A stretch of 64,000 nucleotides of DNA from Desulfitobacterium metallireducens DSM 15288 (GCF_000231405.2 NZ_CP007032.1:1-64000); one strand, 5' to 3'; shown: positions 10,843-18,714, counted from the first letter of the stretch. Notes: generated by a model not told the origin, from the sequence alone. Program-made: numbers and translations.

Positions 10843-12108
10843 TTGCTAGATCTTAAGTTTGTACGAACTCATCCGGAAATGGTTAGGGAAGCGCTAAATA
10901 AGCGGAATTCATCCTTAAATTTGGACGAATTTTTAAGTCATGAGGAAAATTACCGAAAGGTACTTTTTGAGGTAGAAAACCTTAAGGCACAGCGTAATAC
11001 AGTTTCTGAAGAAGTGGGTCGCCGTAAAAAAAACAGAGAAGATGCTGAATCACTGATTCTTGAGATGCGTGAAGTTGGGCAAAAAATAAAAGAGTTAGAA
11101 GAAAAACTCAATGACCTAGAACAAAAAATGCAGGCCGTTTTGTACGAAATTCCGAACATCCCACATGAGTCCGTACCAGTAGGTCCGGACGAATTTGCAA
11201 ATGTTCAAGTCCGTTCTTGGGGAAGCCCAAGAGTGTTTGATTTTGATCCAAAGGCTCACTACGATGTCGGAGAAAACTTAAATATATTGGATTTTGCTCG
11301 AGCGGCTAAAGTGACGGGTGCACGGTTTACTTTTTATAGAGGATTAGGTGCTAAACTTGAGCGGGCCTTAATTAGCTTTATGTTAGATCGTCATACGGCT
11401 AAGGGATATACCGAAATTCTCCCGCCTTATATGGTCAACCGAAGTTCTATGTTTGGTACAGGACAACTCCCAAAATTTGAAGAGGATGCTTTTAAAATTA
11501 CGGGGACAGATTATTTCTTGATTCCTACGGCTGAAGTACCCGTGACGAATTTATACCGTGATGAAATTCTTGATGCTGATATGCTTCCCATGTATCATTG
11601 TGCCTATAGCGCCTGTTTCAGATCGGAAGCGGGTTCAGCTGGACGGGATACCCGGGGGTTGATTCGCCAACATCAATTTAATAAGGTTGAGCTTGTAAAG
11701 TTTGCATTTCCAGAAAACTCTTATGAAGAGCTAGAAAAACTAACACGGGATGCAGAAGCGATTCTTCAAGAGTTGGAACTTCCTTATCGCGTTATGGCTC
11801 TCTCAACAGGAGATATAGGATTTAGTTCTGCAAAGACGTATGATTTAGAAGTTTGGCTTCCGAGTTTTAACACCTATCGTGAAATCTCGTCTTGTAGTAA
11901 CTTTGAAGACTTCCAAGCAAGAAGAGCGAATATCCGTTTTCGTCGTGGACCAAAAGAAAAGCCGGAATATGTACATACCTTAAACGGTAGTGGTTTAGCT
12001 ATTGGCCGAACCGTCGCGGCAATCCTCGAAAATTATCAGGAAAAAGATGGTCGAGTTCGGGTTCCTAAAGCTTTACAGCCATATATGGGTGTTGAAATAA
12101 TCGGATAA
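10843..12108 (+). CDS. serS: Seryl-tRNA synthetase
   Basis: SerS charges tRNA-Ser with serine. The 421-residue class II synthetase has the N-terminal long coiled-coil arm (residues about 30-105) that clasps the long variable arm of tRNA-Ser. Class II motifs are also present: [30 protein letters not shown] (motif 2) and GSGLAIGRT (motif 3). The start is TTG at 10843 after GGAGGG. No T-box leader fits in the 23-bp gap from pdxT, unlike the B. subtilis gene. Three serine tRNAs (UGA, CGA, GGA) lie within the next 3.4 kb. Confidence 0.97.
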   Translation: MLDLKFVRTHPEMVREALNKRNSSLNLDEFLSHEENYRKVLFEVENLKAQRNTVSEEVGRRKKNREDAESLILEMREVGQKIKELEEKLNDLEQKMQAVLYEIPNIPHESVPVGPDEFANVQVRSWGSPRVFDFDPKAHYDVGENLNILDFARAAKVTGARFTFYRGLGAKLERALISFMLDRHTAKGYTEILPPYMVNRSSMFGTGQLPKFEEDAFKITGTDYFLIPTAEVPVTNLYRDEILDADMLPMYHCAYSACFRSEAGSAGRDTRGLIRQHQFNKVELVKFAFPENSYEELEKLTRDAEAILQELELPYRVMALSTGDIGFSSAKTYDLEVWLPSFNTYREISSCSNFEDFQARRANIRFRRGPKEKPEYVHTLNGSGLAIGRTVAAILENYQEKDGRVRVPKALQPYMGVEIIG

Positions 12109-12156
12109 AGAGTGTTTTAATTTTTCAGACAGATTTTGTCTTGAAAAATATTTAAG

Positions 12157-12205
12157 AAAGCTGCAGAATACCCATATTAACGGTGTATTTTGCAGCTTTT
12201 TATTT
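12157..12205 (+). terminator. Strong terminator after serS
   Basis: A 15-bp stem (12157-12171 with 12185-12199, one G-T pair) is followed by TTATTTTTC. It ends the pdxST-serS unit. Confidence 0.85.
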
Positions 12206-12221
12206 TTCTTAGTGCTTGTCA

Positions 12222-12250
12222 TTTACAGTTTAAAAAAAATATGATATACT
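12222..12250 (+). promoter_or_regulatory. Sigma-A promoter of the tRNA cluster
   Basis: TTTACA (12222-12227), a 17-base spacer and TATACT (12245-12250), 18 bases before the first tRNA. Confidence 0.75.
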
Positions 12251-12267
12251 ATCATTCGTATCGATTT

Positions 12268-12356
12268 GGAGGGGTGTCCGAGTGGTTTAAGGAGCTAGTC
12301 TTGAAAACTAGTGACTCCGCAAGGGGCCGTGGGTTCGAATCCCACCCCCTCCGCCA
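12268..12356 (+). tRNA. tRNA-Ser (anticodon UGA)
   Basis: An 89-nt class II tRNA. The acceptor GGAGGGG pairs with CCCCTCC, the anticodon loop CTTGAAA gives UGA, a long variable arm follows, and the T arm is GTGGGTTCGAATCCCAC. CCA is encoded. Confidence 0.95.
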
Positions 12357-12361
12357 TATAT

Positions 12362-12438
12362 GCGCTCGTGGTTCAGCTGGATAGAACGTCTGACTACGAA
12401 TCAGAAGGTCGGGGGTTCGAATCCCTCCGAGCGCACCA
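12362..12438 (+). tRNA. tRNA-Arg (anticodon ACG, read as ICG)
   Basis: A 77-nt tRNA with acceptor GCGCTCG/CGAGCGC, anticodon loop CTACGAA and encoded CCA. This is the one tRNA whose wobble A34 is deaminated by TadA, and tadA lies 117 bases downstream. Confidence 0.95.
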
Positions 12439-12461
12439 TAATTTAAATAAAATTGCATCTT

Positions 12462-12540
12462 GGCCTCGTAGCTCAGGTGGATAGAGCGGGGGTTTCCTAA
12501 ACCCTGTCTTGCGGAGGTTCGAGTCCTCCCGGGGCCACCA
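12462..12540 (+). tRNA. tRNA-Arg (anticodon CCU)
   Basis: A 79-nt tRNA. The anticodon stem GGGGT/ACCCT frames the loop TTCCTAA, giving CCU for AGG codons. The T arm is GGAGGTTCGAGTCCTCC and CCA is encoded. Confidence 0.93.
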
Positions 12541-12555
12541 TTATCGAGGTACTCT

Positions 12556-13002
12556 ATGAGTCATCAAGATTGGATGCGCATGGCATTAGAACAGGCCAAG
12601 ATTGCGTATGATTTAGGAGAAGTTCCAATTGGCGCAGTTGTAATTCAAGATAATAAAGTTATAGCTCTAGCCCATAATGAGAAAGAGCAAAGGCAAGATC
12701 CGACAGCTCATGCTGAGGTTTTGGCCGTACAAAGAGCTACTGAAAAGTTAGGGACTTGGCGTTTATCTGATGCAACACTCTATGTTACTTTAGAACCTTG
12801 TCCTATGTGTGCAGGTGCTTTAGTTCAGTCGCGTTTGAGGACGCTCGTTTTTGGAGCTAGCGATCTTAAAGGCGGTGCAGTCGGATCAGTAATGAATGTT
12901 CTAGACTTTAGCCGTTGGAATCATCGCGTAGAAGTTGTAGCAGGTATTCTTGAAGAAGACTGTTCAGCTATATTGAAGAATTTTTTTCGTCAGCGACGTT
13001 AG
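12556..13002 (+). CDS. tadA: tRNA(adenine-34) deaminase
   Basis: TadA converts A34 to inosine in tRNA-Arg(ACG) so that it reads CGU, CGC and CGA. The 148-residue cytidine-deaminase-fold protein has the zinc motif HAEV (about residue 52, proton-shuttle Glu) and PCPMCAG (about 82-88, two zinc-binding Cys). The start is ATG at 12556, only 15 bases after the third tRNA, so the gene could be read through from the tRNA promoter and freed by tRNA processing. The corresponding Bacillus gene (yaaJ) sits just upstream of the SRP RNA and dnaX. Confidence 0.96.
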   Translation: MSHQDWMRMALEQAKIAYDLGEVPIGAVVIQDNKVIALAHNEKEQRQDPTAHAEVLAVQRATEKLGTWRLSDATLYVTLEPCPMCAGALVQSRLRTLVFGASDLKGGAVGSVMNVLDFSRWNHRVEVVAGILEEDCSAILKNFFRQRR

Positions 13003-13028
13003 TAACAATAATAAAATGAATAAATTTT

Positions 13029-13058
13029 ACTTAGATGAGAAGTATTTCTCATCTAAGT
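13029..13058. repeat. 12-bp perfect hairpin after tadA
   Basis: ACTTAGATGAGA, a 6-nt loop and TCTCATCTAAGT. No T-run follows, so it is either a weak terminator or a processing/stability element before the next tRNA. Confidence 0.5.
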
Positions 13059-13073
13059 ACTATAAATAATCAC

Positions 13074-13164
13074 GGAGGAGTATCGAAGTGGTCATAACGA
13101 GAGCGACTCGAAATCGTTTGACGGCTTAAACCGTCCGTGGGTTCGAATCCCACCTCCTCCGCCA
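13074..13164 (+). tRNA. tRNA-Ser (anticodon CGA)
   Basis: A 91-nt class II tRNA with acceptor GGAGGAG/CTCCTCC and anticodon stem AGCGA/TCGTT around CTCGAAA, giving CGA. The variable arm is GACGG/CCGTC and CCA is encoded. Confidence 0.93.
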
Positions 13165-13176
13165 TATGAAGTAATT

Positions 13177-13215
13177 AAAGGGTTGTCATAATTATAATGA
13201 CAACCCTTTTAATTT
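13177..13215 (+). terminator. Terminator after tRNA-Ser(CGA)
   Basis: A 13-bp perfect stem (13177-13189 with 13197-13209) is followed by TTTTAATTTT. Confidence 0.85.
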
Positions 13216-13226
13216 TAAGCTAATAA

Positions 13227-13338
13227 GAGGTGGGATTCGAACGGGAGGAAAAGAAAATGCGACCTATGGAAGCATTTTCCCGACCAGGCGTGATAGAGAG
13301 CGAAGCGAACGGAGCGAATCCCGCCTTCTTCGCCATAC
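13227..13338. pseudogene. tRNA-Ser-derived inverted remnant
   Basis: Bases 13227-13242 are an exact reverse complement of the T-arm and acceptor segment of the adjacent tRNA-Ser (13141-13156). Bases 13314-13337 are a diverged direct copy of the same tRNA 3' end, including GCCA. Between them is a hairpin-rich spacer. No complete tRNA can be folded, so this looks like a rearranged tRNA fragment and not a functional gene. Confidence 0.5.
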
Positions 13339-13343
13339 TTTTC

Positions 13344-13384
13344 ACCGCGACATGGAACTAGAATCTATGTCGCGGTTTTATTTG
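13344..13384 (+). terminator. Terminator-like hairpin
   Basis: ACCGCGACAT (13344-13353) pairs with ATGTCGCGGT (13367-13376), followed by TTTTATTTG. It would stop rightward transcription before the converging MFS gene. Confidence 0.7.
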
Positions 13385-13385
13385 T

Positions 13386-13460
13386 TACTTTCATCCTGCT
13401 TAAGTGCAACCATCGACTTTCGTCCCTCACTATGGCTCGGCGAAAGGCGGGTTTTCTTTA
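13386..13460 (-). repeat. 75-bp stop-codon-linked repeat, copy 1
   Basis: Read on the minus strand, this matches the plus-strand segment 32031-32105 at 67 of 75 positions. It begins with the TAA stop codon of the MFS gene. It contains CTTTCG...CGAAAG, able to form a stem. Both copies lie immediately 3' of a gene. Confidence 0.8.
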
Positions 13461-14831
13461 CTTTCCAGTATTCTCAAGTGAATCAATCTTATCATCACTA
13501 ATCTCTTCGAGTGATTTGCCCATTGTTTCTTTACCAAAGATTGCAACAATAACAGAGACGAAGGCAAATACTGCAGTCAACATTATAAAAACATAAGTAT
13601 AGCCGAGCTGAGTTCCATAAGATTTATAAACAACGGGAACAATAAATGGCGCTACAAATGCACCAAGACGGCCGAAGGCAGCAGCCCAACCCGAACCGCT
13701 CGCTCTGGCAGCTGTCGGATATACTTCTGGGGTATAGGCATATACGCATCCCCAGGCGCCTAAACTGAAGAAATAAAGTAAGCAGCCAAAGAGAAGAACT
13801 TCATTGATGCTTCCAGCGTGTCCAAACAACCAGGCTGCTATTGCTGTGCCTGCGAAATATACGGATAATACCATTTTTCGTCCAACTCGTTCAACGAGGT
13901 AAGCTGCACTGAAATATCCAGGTAACTGTGCTAGGCACATAATCAGTGTAAATTCAAAGCTTTTAACCAAGGTAAAACCCTTACCCAATAACAAGGTTGG
14001 AGTCCATAGGACAAAGCCATAATACCCAAAATTTATACCAAACCAAATTAACCATAATAGAATTGTATTTTTGATATATTTTCTTGACCAGAAATCTAGG
14101 AAAGATACTCGTTCATTATTGACATGAATTTGCTGGTTAAGAGGAGAATCTTTTTGCTTAGCTGTGATGCCAGCTTGATTCTCCATTTTTCTTATGAGAG
14201 CATCTGCTTCATCAAATTTTCCTACAGATTCAAGATACCGTGGGGATTCGGGAACTGCCCTTCTTAAATATGCTGCAAAAAGTGCAGGTAAAGCGCCGAC
14301 CCAAAAAGCCACTCTCCAGCCATATACGGGAATGAGTAGGTAGGCAACAAGCGCAGCAGCAATCCAGCCCCAAGCCCAGAAACTTTCTAGAAGAATGACA
14401 TTACGCCCTCGTGACTTCGTTGGTGAAAATTCACTAACTAAGGTAGAAGCAGCCGGTAATTCACCTCCAAGACCAAAGCCTGTTAAGAATCTTAAAATAA
14501 GAAGCATGGGAAAATTGATTGAAAAACCGGATAGGCCACTGCCAACGCCATAAATAATTAGAGTCCACATAATGACGGTTCTTCTACCCCATTTGTCCGC
14601 GGCCATACCGGAGAAGGCAGCTCCTAAGGCCATACCTAGCATTGCTGAACTTCCGAGTAAACCTAATTGCCCTGCGGTTAGTGCCCAGTCCTTGCCGATA
14701 GCTGCCATAACACCAGACACCATACCTTGGTCCATAGCATCGAACATCCAGCCAATCCCAGTCAACATCAAGATTCTTCGAAACATAGGTGTATTTGGTA
14801 ATTGATCGATTCGCGACGAAATATTTAACAT
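13458..14831 (-). CDS. MFS transporter, sugar/metabolite:H+ symporter type
   Basis: This 457-residue polytopic membrane protein has about 12 predicted helices in two halves. It carries the MFS loop motif around DKWGRR (between helices 2 and 3), a second copy at VERVGRK in the other half, and RFLTGFGLGGELPAA in helix 4. The N-terminal WMFDAMDQGMVSG resembles the NiaP/SV2-like group of metabolite carriers, but the substrate cannot be read from the sequence; niacin or an aromatic acid are possibilities. The gene has its own AAGGAAGG site and no enzyme partners. It lies on the minus strand between tRNA genes, interrupting the conserved tadA-SRP RNA order, so it is probably a later insertion. Confidence 0.8.
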   Translation of the reverse strand: MLNISSRIDQLPNTPMFRRILMLTGIGWMFDAMDQGMVSGVMAAIGKDWALTAGQLGLLGSSAMLGMALGAAFSGMAADKWGRRTVIMWTLIIYGVGSGLSGFSINFPMLLILRFLTGFGLGGELPAASTLVSEFSPTKSRGRNVILLESFWAWGWIAAALVAYLLIPVYGWRVAFWVGALPALFAAYLRRAVPESPRYLESVGKFDEADALIRKMENQAGITAKQKDSPLNQQIHVNNERVSFLDFWSRKYIKNTILLWLIWFGINFGYYGFVLWTPTLLLGKGFTLVKSFEFTLIMCLAQLPGYFSAAYLVERVGRKMVLSVYFAGTAIAAWLFGHAGSINEVLLFGCLLYFFSLGAWGCVYAYTPEVYPTAARASGSGWAAAFGRLGAFVAPFIVPVVYKSYGTQLGYTYVFIMLTAVFAFVSVIVAIFGKETMGKSLEEISDDKIDSLENTGK

Positions 14832-14957
14832 CTTTTACCTTCCTTTTACGATTTATCTGTTTCTAATTATCTTACTTATACTAACGCTATTGAGTCAAGA
14901 ATAGTCGTTAAAAAATCTAAATATTTTTATAATTATTAGCTAGTCAATTTCAATTAA

Positions 14958-15028
14958 TATGGAAAATAGTAACAAAGGAGTGGGCGTTCTAATTTTAAAG
15001 AATAGAATATCCTCTTTGTTACCATATT
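14958..15028. repeat. Long imperfect palindrome upstream of the spo0E-like gene
   Basis: AATATGG...GTAACAAAGGAG on the left is mirrored by CCTCTTTGTTACCATATT on the right across a ~30-base centre, with a 6-base bulge in the left arm. It lies in the 294-bp gap between the divergent MFS and spo0E-like genes. It may be a hairpin RNA, a small mobile remnant or a regulator site; nothing else is recognised in this gap. Confidence 0.55.
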
Positions 15029-15125
15029 ACGACATAGAATTACCTATTTCTGGATTAAATTTCGTTGTTATATTCCTTTGAAGTCTTTAAAATTAACATA
15101 TAAATACATTTCGGAGGGAATATAT

Positions 15126-15296
15126 ATGGAAAAAAGGCTTTTGAAGAGAATAGAGGCGTTGCGAAAAAAGCTGAATCAATTGGGCTTAACCCATAATCTT
15201 GTCGATGATGAAGTTGTCGCAGTAAGTCAACAACTTGATCAATTATTAAATCAATATCAAAGAATAACTGTTTATCAACAATTAAGTTTTTGGTGA
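15126..15296 (+). CDS. Spo0E-family aspartyl-phosphate phosphatase
   Basis: This 56-residue, two-helix protein has the Spo0E-family signature SQQLDQLLNQY at residues 34-44. Proteins of this family remove phosphate from Spo0A and so delay sporulation. The ATG at 15126 follows GGAGGG at 15112-15117; an upstream in-frame ATG at 15078 has no ribosome-binding site. The gene is monocistronic, since a promoter for the next tRNA follows at once. It is not adjacent to a kinase or response regulator. Family assignment is good; its target being Spo0A is inferred from relatives. Confidence 0.8.
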   Translation: MEKRLLKRIEALRKKLNQLGLTHNLVDDEVVAVSQQLDQLLNQYQRITVYQQLSFW

Positions 15297-15333
15297 CAAT
15301 TTTTAGCAATGAATTATCTTTGACGAAATTTGG

Positions 15334-15362
15334 TTGACAGGTTTTCAACGATAGCTTATAAT
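15334..15362 (+). promoter_or_regulatory. Consensus sigma-A promoter for tRNA-Ser(GGA)
   Basis: TTGACA (15334-15339), exactly 17 bases, TATAAT (15357-15362). It matches the vegetative consensus at all 12 positions. Confidence 0.88.
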
Positions 15363-15410
15363 AGCAAACGTCACTTGAAATTTAATCAATTATTTTCAAC
15401 GACGCACCAT

Positions 15411-15503
15411 GGAGAGGTGGCTGAGCTGGTCGAAGGCGCTCGCCTGGAAAGCGAGTACATGGGGTAACCTGTGTCGAGGGTTCGAATCCCTCTCTCTCCG
15501 CCA
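15411..15503 (+). tRNA. tRNA-Ser (anticodon GGA)
   Basis: A 93-nt class II tRNA. The anticodon stem CTCGC/GCGAG encloses CTGGAAA (GGA). It has a long variable arm, T arm GAGGGTTCGAATCCCTC and encoded CCA. Confidence 0.95.
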
Positions 15504-15562
15504 TACGGATAACTAGGGCCAAGTTTGATCACTTTGTATTCGACTTTGGCTTTTTCTTTTGT

Positions 15563-15568
15563 TATAAT
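15563..15568 (+). promoter_or_regulatory. -10 element of the SRP RNA promoter
   Basis: A perfect TATAAT seven bases before the RNA 5' end. A weak -35 (TTCGAC, 15539-15544) sits 18 bases upstream. Confidence 0.6.
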
Positions 15569-15574
15569 AATTTT

Positions 15575-15845
15575 GGTCGTGCTAGACGGGGTGGTGGCGG
15601 AATCCTGTAACCTGCAATCCGCTGTAGCAGGGTGGAATTCCTGCGCGAGGGCAACGCTTGTGGAGCGGCCAAGTCTAACTTGCGATGAAATTTGGGTCTT
15701 ACGCAACAGAGCACTTCGAACCGTGTCAGATCCTGACGGAAGCAGCACTAAGGAGCACGCTATGTGTGCCGTAAGGTCGCCTGAACTGAGCAAGAAAGCT
15801 TGGATTCGTCCGGAAGTGTTTGTTCGGACAAAGGTGCACGACCTT
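15575..15845 (+). ncRNA. ffs: Signal recognition particle RNA, large bacterial form
   Basis: This ~270-nt RNA binds Ffh to target membrane proteins to the translocon. The ends pair (GGTCGTGC at 15575-15582 with GCACGACC at 15836-15843). The conserved Ffh-binding domain is visible as GTGTCAGATCCTGACGGAAG followed by CAGCA at about 15724-15748. The size shows that the Alu domain is present, as in Bacillus scRNA. It lies just upstream of dnaX, the same place as in B. subtilis, and is followed by a strong terminator. One base differs from the commonest GTCAGGTCC form of the tetraloop stem. Confidence 0.93.
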
Positions 15846-15852
15846 TAAATTT

Positions 15853-15878
15853 AAGATGGTCTATGAACCATCTTTTTT
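15853..15878 (+). terminator. Terminator of the SRP RNA
   Basis: AAGATGGT, a 6-nt loop and ACCATCTT followed by TTTT. Confidence 0.85.
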
Positions 15879-15935
15879 CGTATATACAGGAAAATACTGG
15901 CTGACTTTGTCTCGGCGGAAAGTGAAGGTGGGACA

Positions 15936-17606
15936 ATGGCCTATTTAGCGCTTTACCGTGAATGGCGCCCGAAAAACTTCAGCGAAATGGTGGGTCAGGA
16001 ACATGTTACGAAGACCCTCACCAATGCTTTAAAACAAGAAAAAATTGCGCATGCCTATTTATTTAGCGGCCCTCGTGGAACGGGAAAAACGACTGCTGCC
16101 AAAGTACTAGCTAAAGCTTTAAATTGCGAGAATCCAGGTGGAGTTGAGCCTTGTAATCAGTGTTCCTCCTGTTTAAGTATTGATCAAGGAAATGCGATGG
16201 AAGTATTAGAAATCGATGCTGCTTCGAATCGAGGTATCGATGAAATACGCGAATTGCGTGAGAATGTTCGACTTAGTGCAGGTGAAGGAAAGTATAAAGT
16301 CTATATCATTGATGAAGTTCACATGTTAACGACGGAAGCTTTTAATGCTTTGCTCAAGACGTTAGAAGAACCGCCTAAGCGAGTCGTTTTCATATTGGCA
16401 ACAACTGAAGTTCAAAAAATACCTTTAACAATCTTATCTCGGGTGCAACGCTTTGAATTTCACCGAATCCCCCTTGAACAGATTGAGACGCGATTGCAAG
16501 AAGTGTGTCAATCTATCGATCGTACCGTTTTGCCAGAAGCTTTGAAGATTATTGCTCAAAAATCTGAAGGAGGCTTACGCGATGCCTTAAGTATTCTCGA
16601 TCAGTGCTTACTCCTTGATGGGGATATTGGGGTAGAACATGTCTATCAAGTCTTAGGGATGGTTGGAGAAGAATATAGTGCCCAACTTCTTGATATACTT
16701 CTGACTCGTGATTATGCTCAAGCATTAGGATTATTGACTGAAGGAATTAATCAAGGCCGTGATCCACGGCAGATATTGAAAGAATTTATGGAGTACTTAC
16801 GTCAGGTTTTACTTTATGTTTCAACACATCGAGTTCCCTTTGTTGCTCCTCAACTCAAAGAAAAGATTGTTGAACAAAGTGAACAGGCAGGGATGAGACT
16901 TGTTCTGCAATGGATTAGTATTTTATTGCATGGAGAGAGTCAGCTTAAATATGCGTCAAATGCGCGACTTGCAACGGAAATGTTACTTGTTCAAATGATT
17001 TATGATACACAGGAGGGGACTCCTTCGGGTTCCGAGGAGTTAGGACGGCGATTAACCTTACTTGAACAAGAGGTTCGTAAGTTAGCTTCAGGACAGCCCC
17101 TTCAGGTTACACAAGTGAATCCTCAGCAACAAGGACAAATCTCTACAAAAAGTCCTCGTAATCCCTCTGAGGAAAAACGTAAAGTTGAACCAAAAGTGAT
17201 TGCTAAGGCACAATCTGTGGAGAGGGGCCAAAGCGGGGTATCGCTTGAGCTTATTCAGAATAAGTGGCCAGAAGTTCTGGATCACGTTCGTAAATACAAA
17301 AAATCAACCCATGCCTTTTTAATGGAAGGAAAACCATTAGATTTAAAAGAGCTAAAACTGTTTATTATTTTCAAAGAGGGGTTATCATTTCACAGGGACA
17401 AGGTTGATCAAACAGAAAACCGAGAAACTATTGAAAAAGTATTGCAGGAATTTTTTGGAGTTCCCTTACATTTGCAAAATATGATGGAAAGTGAATGGGA
17501 AAAGTTCAAACCCGAGATAGATCAAGAGGAAGAGGAAAGTAACCTTGTTGTCAAAAAAGCTGAAGATATTTTTGGGGCAGATCTTGTAATTGTTAAACAG
17601 GATTAG
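15936..17606 (+). CDS. dnaX: DNA polymerase III gamma/tau subunit
   Basis: DnaX is the AAA+ clamp-loader motor and organises the replisome. The 556-residue protein has Walker A GPRGTGKTT (about residues 45-53), a four-cysteine zinc finger (residues about 64-79), Walker B YIIDEVHML and the sensor region LATTEVQKIPLTILSR. A C-terminal tau-like region follows from about residue 370 and binds polymerase. The start ATG at 15936 gives the classic N-terminus MAYLALYREWRP. ybaB and recR follow in the conserved dnaX-ybaB-recR order. Confidence 0.97.
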   Translation: MAYLALYREWRPKNFSEMVGQEHVTKTLTNALKQEKIAHAYLFSGPRGTGKTTAAKVLAKALNCENPGGVEPCNQCSSCLSIDQGNAMEVLEIDAASNRGIDEIRELRENVRLSAGEGKYKVYIIDEVHMLTTEAFNALLKTLEEPPKRVVFILATTEVQKIPLTILSRVQRFEFHRIPLEQIETRLQEVCQSIDRTVLPEALKIIAQKSEGGLRDALSILDQCLLLDGDIGVEHVYQVLGMVGEEYSAQLLDILLTRDYAQALGLLTEGINQGRDPRQILKEFMEYLRQVLLYVSTHRVPFVAPQLKEKIVEQSEQAGMRLVLQWISILLHGESQLKYASNARLATEMLLVQMIYDTQEGTPSGSEELGRRLTLLEQEVRKLASGQPLQVTQVNPQQQGQISTKSPRNPSEEKRKVEPKVIAKAQSVERGQSGVSLELIQNKWPEVLDHVRKYKKSTHAFLMEGKPLDLKELKLFIIFKEGLSFHRDKVDQTENRETIEKVLQEFFGVPLHLQNMMESEWEKFKPEIDQEEEESNLVVKKAEDIFGADLVIVKQD

Positions 17607-17680
17607 ACAAGAAAGAAGTTTTTAAGTACAATCATTTTAATACAGTGCCATAATTATGATTAGGGAATAAGGAGCGTGCA

Positions 17681-18022
17681 ATGATGGGTTATAAAGGTGG
17701 TATGGGGAATATGGGCAATATGGGTAATATGTTAAAACAAGCCCAAAAACTTCAGGAAGAAATGGCAAAAGCTCAAGAGGAGCTAAAAACAAAGACGGTT
17801 GAGGCTTCTGTTGGGGGAGGCGCTGTCCAAGTTGTCGTCAGTGGGAAAATGGAACTTATTGAATTGAAAATTAAGCCAGAGGCTGTTGATCCAGAAGATG
17901 TTGAAATGCTCGAAGATATGATTAAGGCGGCTGTCAATGAGGGCTTCCGGAAAGTCGAAGAAATGACTGCCTCAGAGATGGGTAAGCTGACCGGTGGACT
18001 AAAAATTCCTGGATTGTTTTAA
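17681..18022 (+). CDS. ybaB: Nucleoid-associated protein YbaB/EbfC
   Basis: This 113-residue DNA-binding protein has a Gly/Met-rich N-terminus (GMGNMGNMGNM), then an amphipathic helix (MLKQAQKLQEEMAKAQEEL) and the conserved EDMIKAAVNEG region of the family. Its relatives form tweezer-like dimers on DNA. GGAG precedes the start; ATG at 17681 or 17684 are both possible. Its place between dnaX and recR is conserved across Firmicutes. Confidence 0.94.
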   Translation: MMGYKGGMGNMGNMGNMLKQAQKLQEEMAKAQEELKTKTVEASVGGGAVQVVVSGKMELIELKIKPEAVDPEDVEMLEDMIKAAVNEGFRKVEEMTASEMGKLTGGLKIPGLF

Positions 18023-18042
18023 AGGGATAAGTGAGCTAGAAT

Positions 18043-18639
18043 ATGGACTTTTTAAATTATCCGCAACCTTTAGCGGATCTTATCTCAGGGCTTTCGAGAC
18101 TCCCCGGAATAGGGCCGAAAACGGCCGGGCGTTTAGCCTTCTATCTTTTGCAGCAACCTCAAATCGCAGAATCACTAGCTGATGCGATCCACAATGCCAT
18201 GGAGAACATTAAAGAGTGTTCTATTTGTTCAAACTACACGGAACAAGATCCTTGTCCCATTTGCACCAGTGAAAAAAGAGATTCTTCACTTCTTTGTATT
18301 GTAGAGCAGCCAAGAGACGTTGCCGCTCTTGAAAAAACGAGAGAATTTAAAGGTAGATATCATGTTTTACACGGGGTTATATCTCCATTAGAAGGAATTG
18401 GGCCTGAGCAATTAACGGTTTCCCAACTCCTTAATCGACTAGAGGGGATTAAGGAAGTTGTTATGGCATTGAATCCAACCGTCGAAGGAGAGGCAACCTC
18501 AATCTATTTATCCAAGCTTTTAAAACCTATTGGAATTAAGGTCACGCGTATTGCTCATGGTTTACCGGTAGGCGGAGACTTGGAGTACGCAGATGAAGTC
18601 ACGATTGCACGTGCTTTGGAAGGCCGTCGATTACTATAA
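18043..18639 (+). CDS. recR: Recombination protein RecR
   Basis: RecR works with RecF and RecO to load RecA at gaps. The 198-residue protein shows the N-terminal helix-hairpin-helix (GIGPKTAGRLAFYLL), a Cys4 zinc finger (CSICSNYTEQDPCPIC, about residues 57-72) and a Toprim domain. The Toprim domain contains IVEQPRDVAALE and the conserved C-terminal RIAHGLPVGGDLEYADEVT. Length is normal. It is probably co-transcribed with ybaB and dnaX. Confidence 0.97.
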   Translation: MDFLNYPQPLADLISGLSRLPGIGPKTAGRLAFYLLQQPQIAESLADAIHNAMENIKECSICSNYTEQDPCPICTSEKRDSSLLCIVEQPRDVAALEKTREFKGRYHVLHGVISPLEGIGPEQLTVSQLLNRLEGIKEVVMALNPTVEGEATSIYLSKLLKPIGIKVTRIAHGLPVGGDLEYADEVTIARALEGRRLL

Positions 18640-18714
18640 AAATAAGTTGTGGTAGTTCTTCTTTGCCTGGTTCAAGCATAAGCTTGGACTAGGATGGACA
18701 AAGGAGGACAAACC

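Noticed and set aside
12190-12458. Short open reading frames on both strands across 12190-12458
   Set aside because: They overlie the tRNA genes and contain the translated tRNA T-arm pattern, a common false protein call.
15386-15848. Open reading frames of about 100-135 codons on both strands
   Set aside because: They cover tRNA-Ser and the SRP RNA, whose structure explains the sequence.
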